NCBI GenBank assembly: GCA_014843695.1
Contig: CM026395.1
Coordinates: 46,505,270-46,569,269, forward strand
DNA length: 64,000 bases
Reading direction: 5' to 3'
From: Archivesica marissinica
Lineage: Eukaryota > Mollusca > Bivalvia > Venerida > Vesicomyidae
Position numbers and translations under genes: made by a program. Below the pieces are notes generated by a model, which was not told the DNA's origin, made no database searches, and saw only the letters and a program-made list of their open reading frames with translations. Numbering within the stretch: position 1 is the stretch's first letter; every line of letters starts with the position of its first letter. Below, one piece after another: positions 20,551 through 30,833 of this stretch.

Positions 20551-20737
20551 TTAAAACATTTTTTAAACTATGACTAAGTTCTTGCGAGGCACCGTCGAAC
20601 TGAATGTGAGAAATAGTGTTAGTTGTAGCACGTTTGACAGTGTCTGAATCTCTACAATTAGCATATGACACTATATACAATATATGCGATGTACGGTAAA
20701 CTCTACTGTAATTATGTTCCGGTATCGTTAATTACAG

Positions 20738-20872
20738 CCTCATTCTGGGTGGATTTTACTGATGAGGTTCCACAAAGACGGGGAAGCCCAGGTTCGTCGT
20801 GCCCTAACCATGTGCGTCAAACACATTGAAGCTGACTCGGGGCGCATTTTAGGAATTGCAAAGTCATACTCT
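20738..20872 (+). CDS. Exon of DUF1330-like tandem-domain gene (domain 1, start)
   Basis: A 45-codon exon, phase 0 at both ends, between GTTAATTACAG and a GTAAGT donor. It encodes SGWILLMRFHKDGEAQVRRA and continues to GRILGIAKSYS. A beta-strand followed by an amphipathic helix and a second strand is the start of a ferredoxin-like alpha/beta sandwich. It joins in frame to the exon at 21,580. Family knowledge: DUF1330 and related dimeric alpha/beta-barrel proteins are about 95 residues, with a strand-helix-strand opening. Assignment is by eye on the pattern over all six exons; this exon alone would not be diagnostic. Confidence 0.75.
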
Positions 20873-20935
20873 GTAAGTTTTCTGTGTACTCGAGTCATCG
20901 CCACTAGGTATACTATACGATATCACCATATCAAC

Positions 20936-21190
20936 TTCACGAATTCACGATTTCAAAAAAACAATTTCACGATTTCACGATTTCAACTTCATGAATTCAC
21001 GATTTCAACTACACGATTTCAACTTCACGATTTCAACTACACGAATTCACGATTTCAACTATATGATTTCAACTACACGAATTCACGATTTCAACTATAT
21101 GATTTCAACTACATGAATTCACGATTTCAACTACACGATTTCAACTTCACGATTTCAACTACACGATTTCACCATTTCATCTTCGCGAAT
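20936..21190. repeat. 14-15-bp degenerate tandem repeat (CACGATTTCAACTA)
   Basis: Units such as CACGATTTCAACTA and CACGAATTCACGATTTCAAC alternate for about 250 bp just downstream of the exon ending at 20,872. The 157-codon plus frame reading through exon and donor into this array is a read-through artefact; the exon portion is real. Confidence 0.9.
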
Positions 21191-21579
21191 TTGCGATTTC
21201 GTGAGATTCGTGGAATTGGAATCGTGAACTCGTAGAAAACCGACCGCACATTTAACTATTTCTTAAATGGGAATAAAAAACTAAATGTATTTTGTCAGAT
21301 TTCTGTATTTCATGAAGTATGAAAGTTATTGTATACACGTACACATAAATAAATGCCAGAGATTACCCTTTGGGGCCTGAAACTGGGGGAAAAACCACAA
21401 GTACAGCATTTTCCAAACGTTCATTTCGGGAAGGGCCGTAACTAATGCTGCTAGAACGTGTGGCCCGACCCGTTTGCTTCTCTTGAAAATGTCATGCCTT
21501 GTATTATATACTATATATATTTATGTAAAATGAATCGCGCAATAAAATATGATTAAACTTTCCAAACGTTCATTTCCAG

Positions 21580-21746
21580 GTGCGTATAAGGGAAGGTGGA
21601 GACTCCTGGGTTACTTTTGGGAGAATGCGACATTTTGGTGGCGGGCAGTGGGATGTTCAGAAATCTCCAACACAGGATGAAACTAACTATTGCGTCCTTG
21701 CAATATTCTACCCCTCGCTGTCACGGGCAATACAGTGGTTTGATAG
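21580..21746 (+). CDS. Exon of DUF1330-like tandem-domain gene (domain 1, end)
   Basis: A 167-bp exon starting in phase 0 after a TTCATTTCCAG acceptor and ending in phase 2 before GTAACA. It encodes VRIREGGDSWVTFGRMRHFG, a short polar stretch, then YCVLAIFYPSLSRAIQWFDR. The last part resembles the conserved C-terminal half of DUF1330 domains: a hydrophobic strand, a Phe/Tyr-Pro-Ser turn, then a helix with Ala and Trp-Phe/Tyr. In the family this helix packs under the sheet of the dimer. No catalytic residues are established for the family, so no reaction is proposed. Confidence 0.8.
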
Positions 21747-21849
21747 GTAACACGTCGGAATAAACGGCTACAATTAAATTTTAGATTTAATTTAAATAAA
21801 CTGGTGCCGATTTCCTAATGCTGTCATTTCATTCGCCCAAATGATTCTC

Positions 21850-22350
21850 TGATTTTGAGGACAAATAAGTACCACCCAAATGGTTCGTCGGTTGTGAGGA
21901 TGAAGATGTATACATTGAAAGCCATGTCCACATGGTTCGCCGGTTGTGAGGATGAAGATGTATACATTGAAAGCCATGTCCACATGGTTCGCCGGTTGTG
22001 AGGATGAAGATGTATACATTGGAAGCCATGCCCACATGGTTCGCCGGTTGTGAGGATGAAGTTGTATACATTGAAAGCCATGCCCACATGGTTCGCCGGT
22101 TGTGAGGATGAAGTTGTATACATTGAAAGCCATGCCCACATGTTTCGTCGGTTGTGAGAATAAATTAACTCCGTACAGTTAGTTCCGTAGGTTGTGAGGA
22201 TAAATAAGATTCGCCCATATGGTTTACCGGTTGCAAGTATAAATAAGTTCCACCCATACAATTCGCTGGTTGTAAGTGTATATAATCTCCGCCCATATCG
22301 TATGTCGGTGTTAGGATAAATACACAACGTCCATATAGTTCGTCAGTTGT
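21850..22350. repeat. 52-bp minisatellite, 5 regular copies plus degenerate ~46-bp copies
   Basis: The unit is ACATGGTTCGCCGGTTGTGA, then GGATGAAGATGTATACATTG, then AAAGCCATGTCC (52 bp). Units start at 21,930, 21,982, 22,034, 22,086 and 22,138. Degenerate shorter units (AATAAGTTCCACCCATACAA type) flank it on both sides. It is intronic to the inferred gene. Overlapping minus-strand frames across it are repeat artefacts. Confidence 0.93.
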
Positions 22351-22366
22351 GACAATGGGTGCAGGT

Positions 22367-22490
22367 CAATTCGTACCCTGGGAAGTTTCGTACCCACCCT
22401 GGATGTTTCGTAACCATTTTCTGAGACGATTCGTACCCACTGTCTGAGACGATTCGTACCCAATGTCTGAGATGATTCGTCAATGTGCGA
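22367..22490. repeat. Degenerate ~23-bp repeat (GATTCGTACCCACTGTCTGA)
   Basis: Four to five imperfect units share TTCGTACCC and GTCTGAGA blocks immediately upstream of the next exon's acceptor region. Confidence 0.8.
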
Positions 22491-22563
22491 CGTATTGGTA
22501 TGCGTGATATATATACATGTACACTGCTCTATACTTGGTACACTATGCTCTGTCTTGTTACAG

Positions 22564-22649
22564 AGATTGCTGCTTTAAACAGAAAGATTTCCCAGCACCA
22601 CACACAATAGACTGCATAGCTCTACCACTCAACTCAAGTGTTGATACAA
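22564..22649 (+). CDS. Exon of DUF1330-like tandem-domain gene (domain 1 tail)
   Basis: An 86-bp exon with a CTTGTTACAG acceptor and a GTATGT donor. Phase 2 in and phase 1 out match both neighbours. It completes the Arg codon of the previous exon and encodes DCCFKQKDFPAPHTIDCIAL followed by PLNSSVDT. FKQKDFPAPHTIDCIALPL matches the end of a DUF1330-type domain, where a helix is followed by the last hydrophobic strand. The following residues form the linker to domain 2. Confidence 0.75.
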
Positions 22650-22961
22650 GTATGTTGTATTTGCCGTTTCATAGAATATATGTTCACATAGACTGCAACA
22701 AAATTAGAAACGTCCCCTAACAGTGCTTGAACATAACTTGATGAAAACAAACCCGGGGGTGGGGATAATAGTTATATATGGGTTTAAAGTGTTCCATGAT
22801 GCATCGTTTGGTGCACACAATATGGACATAGGTTAACAGAATATGGGAGAAATATTTGACAATAACAACAATTTAATTATTCTCTCAGGTCATACACAAT
22901 GCCAACATGAGATATAAATGTCGCGGGACCTTTTCTCTGTCTACTTCAGACAAATCTGTAG

Positions 22962-23245
22962 TCCAGTGGTAACACGCTGGACTGGTAATCCAGGGATCGC
23001 AGGTTCAATCCCCCGTCTGACCATAATAAAATTAACAGTCTTTCAGATGGGACGTTAAACCGAGGTCTCGTGTCAGTGCTTTACACCGTGCACGTAAAAG
23101 AACCAGAGGAGACTCTGGAATTGGTCTCTGTCTGTATCATTGTACTATCCTCCAAAAATATAAAATGACTAATCACTTCAGGAGGCGTTGCTCATATATA
23201 GGCAACCGGTAGCGACGATAAATAAACGCAAACACACAAACACTC
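22962..23245 (+). mobile_element. SINE family C, nearly full length
   Basis: The tRNA-like head reads GTAGTCCAGTGGTAACACGC (A box) and GGACTGGTAATCCAG (anticodon arm), then GCAGGTTCAATCCC (B box). The body carries TTTCAGATGGGACGTTAAAC and GAGACTCTGGAATTGGTC. The tail ends GGCAACCGGTAGCGACGATA then AATAAACGC. Copies are also at 14,325 (truncated) and 52,345. By memory, the GATGGGACGTTAAAC block is common in molluscan SINEs; I cannot name the family securely. Confidence 0.88.
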
Positions 23246-23960
23246 TCGCCCTACTCTCTGGGTAGATGGGTTCAGGTCATATCAAGTCAACCATATAAGA
23301 CTACAGTTCTAATATAATTGATTTCAATGCCAAATACTTTGATGTACACTCAATGGCGGGTAACAATAACAATGGGGTTCACGGGAAGGATACTATGTGT
23401 GTTAGTAAGTTCCGGAAATATGTTAATATCGAACTATAGGGCTGTATAGGTCAATTTTGTTATAAGATGTCAAGGTAAGATTTACCAGTATCTAAATGTT
23501 GCCGATATATCCAAGATAACGGTTTATATACACGTGTGACATTGTTTCTTTCTTCTTTTCTTTTGAGCTACCAGGAGTATCCCGTTTATTTTTTCATAAT
23601 ATAATTATCAATTACAAATGTAAACATATAATATAAATTACAGTTATTTTACAATAATTTATAGACACTACATACTAATAAAATATATATACAAATGCAT
23701 TTATTAATTTTTATATAGAGTTGATAGAGGAATTAGGTTTCAAAGTAAGATAGCAGAAGAGATGACAACTTGCGATCCAGAATACAAACATCTTTTCAAT
23801 ATCAGCTACTAATACGATTGCTGTTACATGCTTGTGATTTTACTTCTGTCAGTCAAATACCAATGTGTTGCACTTTCTATTGTGACATTGTTTCTGTTAA
23901 ACCACAGGATCTTGTGATTTAATAGTAGGCACCAACATATTATTATAATAGAGGGAGGCC
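23246..23960. other. AT-rich intron stretch
   Basis: No exon, SINE or RNA gene is supported. The polypyrimidine tract at 23,549-23,568 (TTTCTTTCTTCTTTTCTTTT) resembles a splice acceptor region, but no open phase-1 segment with a donor follows. Confidence 0.45.
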
Positions 23961-25058
23961 ATGGATAGAGTTACATGGTTATTGATGGATAGAGTTACAT
24001 GGTGATTGGTGGATAGAGTTACATGGTTATTGATGGATAGAGTTACATGGTGATTGGTGGATAGAGTTACATGGTGATTGATGGATATAGTTACATGGTT
24101 ATTGATGGATGGATAGAGTTACATGGTTATTGATGGATATAGTTACATGTTTATTGATGGATAGAGTTACATGGTTATTGATGGATAGAGTTACATGGTT
24201 ATTGATGGATAGAGTTACATGGTTATTGGTGGATAGAGTTACATGGTTATTGGTGGATAGAGTTACATGGTTATTGGTGGATAGAGTTACATGGTTATTG
24301 GTGGATAGAGTTACATGATGATTGATGGATATAGTTACATGGTTATTGGTGGATAGAGTTACATGGTGATTGGTGGATAGAGTTACATGGTGATTGGTGG
24401 ATAGAGTTACATGTTGATTGATGGATATAGTTACATGGTTATTGATGGATGGATAGAGTTACATGGTTATTGGTGGATAGAGTTACATGTTGATTGATGG
24501 ATATAGTTACATGGTTATTGATGGATGGATAGAGTTACATGGTTATTGGTGGATAGAGTTACATGGTGATTGGTGGATAGAGTTACATGGTTATTGATGG
24601 ATATAGTTACATGTTGATTGGTGGATAGAGTTACATGGTTATTGGTGGATAGAGTTACATGTTGATTGATGGATATAGTTACATGGTTATTGATGGATAG
24701 AGTTACATGGTTATTGATGGATATAGTTACATGGTTATTGGTGGATAGAGTTACATGGTTATTGGTGGATAGAGTTACATGGTTATTGGTGGATAGAGTT
24801 ACATGGTTATTGGTGGATAGAGTTACATGGTTATTGATGGATGGATAGAGTTACATGGTTATTGGTGGATATAGTTACATGGTTATTGGTGGATAGAGTT
24901 ACATGGTGATTGGTGGATAGAGTTACATGGTTATTGGTGGATAGAGTTACATGGTTATTGGTGGATAGAATTACATGGTGATTGGTGGATAGAGTTACAT
25001 GGTTATTGGTGGATAGAGTTACATGGTTATTGGTGGATAGAGTTACATGGTGATTGAT
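23961..25058. repeat. 24-bp minisatellite array, about 46 copies
   Basis: The unit is ATGGATAGAGTTACATGGTT followed by ATTG. Common variants are GTGGATAGAG, ATGGATATAG and TGATTG in place of TTATTG. An extra 4-bp ATGG recurs in several units (GATGGATGGATA), shifting the phase. Frames of 60-69 codons (MDRVTWLL repeats) are consequences of the 8-codon period. Confidence 0.96.
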
Positions 25059-25238
25059 GCATTATGGATAAAATAAATAAACGTGCATGTGATTAAAATT
25101 GTAGTAGACGTGTTGTTATTTATTTGTTTATTATTTATTTTCCATTTTTGTCAAAATCCTTGCGGGGAACCAATACATGTTTTCCTGTGCACATTGTGTG
25201 CAATGTATGTGAGGTGCCTTGTTCAATGACATAACATA

Positions 25239-25322
25239 CGTGCCGTGAACGAGTATCGAACCCGGGACCACTCGATTCCATATACGACATTCTACAACTG
25301 GACCTGTGACGCCACATAGCAA
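25239..25322 (-). repeat. tRNA-like SINE head fragment (minus strand)
   Basis: Minus strand: an A-box-like GGCGTCACAGGTCCAGTTGT region and a B-box-like CCCGGGTTCGATACTCG. It is too diverged to be a functional tRNA. Confidence 0.4.
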
Positions 25323-25362
25323 CGTTAAGTGTCATATGACCGATATACATCATACAAAATTA

Positions 25363-25467
25363 CGCTAAATGTCTTAAACTCGTAACCACTAAACGTCATT
25401 AAAAAAATACGCATTACGTCAAATAAATAATGCACGTTTAGCGGTTACGGGTTTAAGACGTTTAGCG
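25363..25467. repeat. 34-bp inverted repeat at the edge of a 40-bp tandem array
   Basis: CGCTAAATGTCTTAAACTCG (25,363 onward, to 25,396) is the reverse complement of 25,434-25,467 with three mismatches, all transitions (AT-to-GC type). The right arm grades into the tandem repeats starting near 25,459, so the repeat unit probably arose from this arm. Confidence 0.85.
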
Positions 25468-25690
25468 TTCTTATGACGTGTAGCGGAATTTCCTATGAAG
25501 TTTAGCGTTCTTATGACGTGTAGCGGAATTTCCTATAAAGTTTAGCGTTCTTATGACGTGTAGCGGAATGAAGTTTAGCGTTCTTATGACGTGTAGCGGA
25601 ATTTCCTATGAAGTTTAGCGGTCTTATGACGTGTAGCGGAATTTCCTATGAAGTCTTATGACGTTTAGTGGAGTTTATGACGTTTAACGG
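25459..25690. repeat. 40-bp tandem repeat, about 5 copies
   Basis: The unit is GAAGTTTAGCGTTCTTATGA followed by CGTGTAGCGGAATTTCCTAT. One unit lacks the TTTCCTAT end, and the last copies are degenerate. It is intronic and ends 120 bp before the next exon. Confidence 0.93.
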
Positions 25691-25809
25691 CACACTATTG
25701 TATACAAGAATAACAAGTACAAACCCCATTTGCAAATACAGTATATAATCAACAGAATTAGGTGAATGTAGTATGGTTATTTCGTTTCTTATTTCTAATC
25801 TATATTTAG

Positions 25810-25941
25810 AATTTAACAAGACGTTAGTGATGTCAGAATACCCGAGGATCAGTCACCCAGAATACTTCAGGGACAAATTCTCTGTACCGACGGAGGATAT
25901 GTTGAGGTCAAGATTCAGGGCAAGTCCCTATGTCGTAAAAG
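25810..25941 (+). CDS. Exon of DUF1330-like tandem-domain gene (domain 2, start)
   Basis: A 132-bp exon between CTATATTTAG and a GTAAAT donor. Phase 1 in and phase 1 out agree with the neighbours. It encodes FNKTLVMSEYPRISHPEYFR followed by DKFSVPTEDMLRSRFRASPY and VVK. The pattern strand / loop with ISHPEYFRDKF / helix / strand (PYVVK) fits the DUF1330 opening, typically I-x-D-PEAYxxY followed by a helix and a Gly/Tyr-rich strand. This is the clearest of the N-halves. Domain 2 repeats the architecture of domain 1, suggesting a fused pseudo-dimer. Confidence 0.82.
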
Positions 25942-26461
25942 GTAAATTACCTAATTGCTGTGTTTGTGTGTTAGTGGTTTAAAGTCGCACCAACATCTAA
26001 AGGTCATACGACGACTCTCCAGCTAGTATTAATGGGGGAATACTCCCGGTGCCCCCTCCGTGCAGTATTGCAGGAACGGACAGTCACCCGGGTAGAACCA
26101 CCGATCTACCAAAAGTCAGCAATTTGCTAATTGCATACTTGACCTGAAGAGAATACGCTACGACTGCGCAATCACGAATAGTTGAACGTTGATTGGATTG
26201 GTACATGGAATAGGTCAGTCTGACCATCTAGGTTTAGCTGTTATATTTCCTGACATGTTAACTCGTTTCTAAGAAGGCTATTAGAGGCTATTATAAGATT
26301 CAGACGTTTCTCAGATATAGATTTTGGATTTGAAATCTAGACTTTAGAGGTGTCGGAGCAGCAGCGCTGTGGAGTATAATAATGATATAGTATGAACCTG
26401 GGTATCTATGTGTATACTGGATGTGCTAAAGATGCAGAGTGTGAACCTCAGCTGCTGCGTT
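25942..26461. other. Intron stretch, nothing recognised
   Basis: It contains a CCCCCTCCGTGCAGTATTGC region without repeat relatives here. No exon signals in the right phase were found. Confidence 0.4.
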
Positions 26462-26720
26462 TAGTTGAAACTTTATTTATTTTACAACGATTGCAAAGCA
26501 AGTTTTAACAACTTTTATTAATCACTCTCGTTGGCGCGGATGAAAGCATAACTGTGACCTGAGGAAACCGGAGTACCCAGAGAAAATCCACCTGTCCGAA
26601 CTGGAGACCACCGTACCATCTCATATACTTCCCTGTCCGAGGATCGAACTCTGGTTGCATTGGTGAGAAGCGAGCACGGTAAATACTGCACTAATCGGCC
26701 AGTGCGATTTGTCACTATTA
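26462..26720 (-). mobile_element. SINE family B, reverse copy
   Basis: Reverse complement of the 20,307-20,550 element. The tail CTTTATTTATTTTACAACGA comes first, then the TTAATCACTCTCGTTGGCGC, CCGGAGTACCCAGAGAAAAT and tRNA-like head blocks (CTCTGGTTGCATTGGTGAGA). More diverged than the forward copy. Confidence 0.87.
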
Positions 26721-26786
26721 CCACATCGTCACCTAATGTCCGAACCGGACATGGTACTTTGGTACAATTAATATGAATTATATGCG

Positions 26787-27005
26787 GACAGTGTGATAGC
26801 GCAGTCGTAGCGCGTTCACTTCAGGTGCGAAATGCCCGGAGTTCGAGCCGCCTTGGAGTCGTTACGAGTGTACCCTTAGGCAAGGCACTTAATATCCACG
26901 TTGTCTCTTCGTACCGATGGAATCCATCAGGAATGAGGTCTCGTGAGTGATTAATATAAGTTGTAAGAACTTGTTTCGCAATCTAGCTAAAATTGGTATA
27001 AACTA
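26787..27005 (+). mobile_element. SINE family A copy ending 28 bp before an exon
   Basis: Head GTGTGATAGCGCAGTCGTAG and B box GGAGTTCGAGCCGCC, body TTAGGCAAGGCACTTAATAT and GATGGAATCCATCAGGAATG, tail GTTTCGCAATCTAGCTAAAA then TTGGTATAAACTA. It ends just before the polypyrimidine tract and acceptor of the exon at 27,033, so the branch point of that intron may lie in SINE sequence. Confidence 0.88.
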
Positions 27006-27032
27006 AGTGTATCTTCCTTGTTTGTATTTTAG

Positions 27033-27167
27033 CGTCATCTATTCCCATTGAAGACCCGAGACAAAGGGTTGCGCGGCACCTTAGAGGGTGCTGGATCAAG
27101 AGAAATAGCATAATAACAGTCAGCATGTTTGACTCACTGCCGGAAGCACATAGATTCTTCACAGATC
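27033..27167 (+). CDS. Exon of DUF1330-like tandem-domain gene (domain 2, core)
   Basis: A 135-bp exon with a CCTTGTTTGTATTTTAG acceptor and a GTAAGT donor; phase 1 in and out. It encodes SSIPIEDPRQRVARHLRGCW, IKRNS, and then IITVSMFDSLPEAHRFFTD. The last part closely follows the DUF1330 signature: a W/P-R strand, then hydrophobic V/I-x-F-x-SLxEAxxFxxxPEY, with PEY supplied by the next exon. The donor lies only 8 bases before a 26-bp satellite that fills the next intron. No active-site residues can be assigned. Confidence 0.85.
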
Positions 27168-27174
27168 GTAAGTA

Positions 27175-29020
27175 ACGTATACACATCACACACCACACTA
27201 ACGTATACACATCACACACCACACTAACGTATACACATCACACACCACACTAACGTATACACATCACACACCACACTAACGTATACACATCACACACCAC
27301 ACTAACGTATACACATCACCACCACACTAACGTATACACATCACACACCACACTACGTATACACATCACACACCACACTAACGTATACACATCACACACC
27401 AACTAACGTAACCATCACACACCACACTAACGTATACACATCACACACACACTAACGTATACACATCACACACCACACTAACGTATACACATCACACACC
27501 ACACTAACGTATACACATCACACACCACACTAACGTATACACATCACACACCACACTAACGTATACACATCACACACCACACTAACGTATACACATCACA
27601 CACCACACTAACGTATACACATCACACACACCACACAACGTATACACATCACACACCACACTAACGTATACACATCACACACCACACTAACGTATAACAT
27701 CACACACCACACTAACGTATACACATCACACACCACACTAACGTATACACATCACACACCACACTAACGTATACACATCACACACCACACTAACGTATAC
27801 ACATCACACACCACACTAACGTATACACATCACACACCACACTAACGTATACACATCACACACCACACTAACGTATACACATCACACACCACACTAACGT
27901 ATACACATCACCACACTACGATACACATCACACACCACACTAACGTATACACATCACACACACAACCACAAAACTATAACACATCACACACCACACTAAC
28001 GTATACACATCACACACCACACTAACGTATACACCACACCACCACACTAACGTATACACATCACACCACACTAACGTATATCACACACCACACTCATACA
28101 CATCACACACCACACTAACGTATACACATCACACACCACACTAACGTATACACATCACACACCACACTAACGTATACACATCACACACCACACTAACGTA
28201 TACACATCACACACCACACTAACGTATACACATCACACACCACACTAACGTATACACATCACACACCACACTAACGTATACACATCACACACCACACTAA
28301 CGTATACACATCACACACCACACTAACGTATACACATCACACACCACACAACTAACGTATACACATCACACCCACACTAACGTATACACATCACACACCA
28401 CACTAACGTATACCACATAACACACACACACACACTAACGTATACACATCACACACCACAACGTAACATCACACTAACGTATACACATCACACACCACAC
28501 TAACGTATACACATCACACACCACACTAGTATACACATCACACCCACACTAACGTATACACATCAACACCCCACTAACGTATACACATCACACACCACAC
28601 TAACGTATACACATCACACTAACGTATACACATCACACACCACACTAACGTATACACATCACACACCACACTAACGTATACACATCACACACCACACTAA
28701 CGTATACACATCACACACCACACTAATGTATCACATCAAACACAACACAACTACGTATACACATCACACACCACACTAACGTATATACATCACACACCAC
28801 ACTAATGTATACACATCACACACCACACTAATGTATACACATCACACACCACACTAATGTATACACATCACACACCACACTAACGTATACACATCACACA
28901 CCACACTAACGTATACACATCACACACCACACTAACGTATACACATCACACACCACACTAATGTATACACATCACACACCACACTAACGTATACACATCA
29001 CACACCACACTAATGTATAT
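27175..29020. repeat. 26-bp satellite array, about 71 copies
   Basis: The unit is ACGTATACACATCACACACC followed by ACACTA. Many units between about 27,310 and 28,740 have 1-5 base deletions or mixtures, unlike the other arrays here; this may be true decay or long-read consensus error. A T variant (ATGTATACAC) appears only in the last 300 bp. It begins immediately after the splice donor of the preceding exon. Confidence 0.96.
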
Positions 29021-29684
29021 ACTATCGCTCGTACGTAATACAATTACAGTACACGTCAGACTACGTCATAAATACGTTATGTGACTAGAATGTGAGTAGG
29101 CTACGGACAAAGCCGAACGACTTTCAGGGCCGTCGCTGGAGCTATTTTGATGATACGCACGAGGCAAATATGCTTGTTTGTCGAGTGAGCATAGCGAGCG
29201 AGTACGCTAGGGGGCATCATTGAAACGAGGAAGCAATTTCCTGCATTTCAATGCATTTTGTAAAATACAATTGCAGGATTAAAGTTCTTACGACAATCCG
29301 TATAAAGGTATACATTAAGGCTAAAATGTGTAATATACATGATCTATCGCCCTTATCAATTAAACAAGCACGTAAAATAGCACAAACTAAATTTCGAGAT
29401 GCACCATATTTGCAATGGGCTCAATTATTCCACCACTCCACACATCACGGCGCCTATGTATCCCTACTACCCCACCCCTCCTGGGGTTTTAATGCATTTT
29501 TGGAGTTTTCATTTTTTTCATTTTCTGAGACCAATGATACGCACGTGCAGTACTTGCGTATGCCCTGCGACGGGCCTGACTCTCGGCCAACTTCGGTTTA
29601 ATATGTATCTTAAAAAAATGACTAGGATAGTAAAAATAGATATTTATTTCGAGTACACTTCTATTGTCTTTGATTTCCTTTCTT
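29021..29684. other. Intron-like stretch, no supported gene
   Basis: Two overlapping plus frames (29,251-29,601 and 29,399-29,698) show no domain or consistent splice phase with the flanking exons. A short CGAGTGAGCATAGCGAGCGA motif stands out by base composition, without relatives here. Confidence 0.4.
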
Positions 29685-29689
29685 ATTGG

Positions 29690-29935
29690 AAGTCGTGATA
29701 GCGCAGTGCTAGCGCGTTCGCTTCAGGTGCGAACAGCCGGGAGATAAGTGCCCCGCTGGAGCCGTTATGATTGTGTCCTTAGTCAAGGCATTTAAATTCC
29801 ACGTTGCCTCTTCTCTCTCCCCGTGGTGATGGATTCCATCAGGAATGAGGTCTCGAGTGTGATTAATATAAGTGTAAGATCTTGTTTCGCAATGGAGCTA
29901 AAATATTTTTTTATGAAATAAATAAACAGATTAAA
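29690..29935 (+). mobile_element. SINE family A copy
   Basis: Head AAGTCGTGATAGCGCAGTGC with a degraded B box (GGGAGATAAGTGCCCCG), body GGCATTTAAATTCCACGTTG and GATGGATTCCATCAGGAATG, tail TTTCGCAATGGAGCTAAAAT. About 245 bp. Confidence 0.88.
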
Positions 29936-30293
29936 CAAATTGACTGTTTCGTCCATGTATGCTTTAATGACGTGGTGTATTTGTTAGATTTCTTATAGAT
30001 TGTATGTGTGTAATATATAATGGAATTCGTGATGGATAATAATTATTGAATCATGTGCTAACTAGTTCCTGTTATAAATATAAAATATTACATGAGTGGT
30101 GATTTCATACCATATTTTATTAAACGAGTTTTCGAATTTTGCGATTAAGCGAACCGTTTTGGCTTTTATTTAAGGAAAACGTCTTTATAAAAGCTACTTT
30201 TAGCTTTCTACATGCTCCTTTGCGTTATGTATTATGTATGTTATACCTGATTTATGTTTTGAAATAAAGTATTGTTTAAACCAAATTGTAATG

Positions 30294-30366
30294 GTCATGG
30301 CGTCACTAAATTGTCATGACGTCATTAAATTGTCATGGCGTCACTAAATTGTCATGACGTCACTAC
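30294..30366. repeat. 19-bp tandem repeat x4 carrying TGACGTCA sites
   Basis: The unit is GTCATGACGTCACTAAATT. Copies 2 and 4 contain the perfect palindrome TGACGTCA (30,317-30,324 and 30,355-30,362), the consensus cAMP-response element bound by CREB/ATF proteins. Copies 1 and 3 read TGGCGTCA. Whether this has any regulatory role, about 330 bp upstream of the last exon, is unknown. Confidence 0.9.
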
Positions 30367-30694
30367 ACAAAGCAGCGTTATATAAAAGTTTTAAACAGCG
30401 TTATAAATGCATCAAGACTTCTTTTAAATCGTAGCTTCTCTTACCATTAAACGGTATGTACCATTTCAAATAGAAATATGAAGAAGAAGAATGCTTTATT
30501 AAGAATTAAATATGTATACTACAAAGTTTAATTTACAAATTATATTTATTATTCTCTCAACCAATCATAATCCTTCCAGGTGTTATTAAACGTGTTCACA
30601 TATAAGAAATTATGAGATGACTGTATTACACTGGATGCACGCAATGTTATGTGATAAATACTAATTATTAACAATATACCATTTAATGTTTCAG

Positions 30695-30780
30695 CTGAAT
30701 ATTACAAGTGCAAAGAAGCCCAAGATAGAGTATCGGCCCCAACTACAGTAATAATGGATCTTGACGACTGGAAATGGTAG
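30695..30780 (+). CDS. Terminal exon of DUF1330-like tandem-domain gene
   Basis: An 86-bp coding segment after a TTTAATGTTTCAG acceptor. It completes a Pro codon, then encodes EYYKCKEAQDRVSAPTTVIM followed by DLDDWKW and TAG. PEYYKCKEAQDR plus a final hydrophobic strand (TTVIMDLDD) corresponds to the C-terminus of DUF1330, typically SPEYQxAxxxRxxA then a V-L-V-E strand. Ending right after the final strand supports this as the true C-terminus. The next element (30,834) is a small transposon, so the 3' UTR is short or runs into it. Confidence 0.85.
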
Positions 30781-30833
30781 ACCCCCTTCTACCATGCATG
30801 TATATTAATTACTTGTAATGTGTACGAGTTTGG

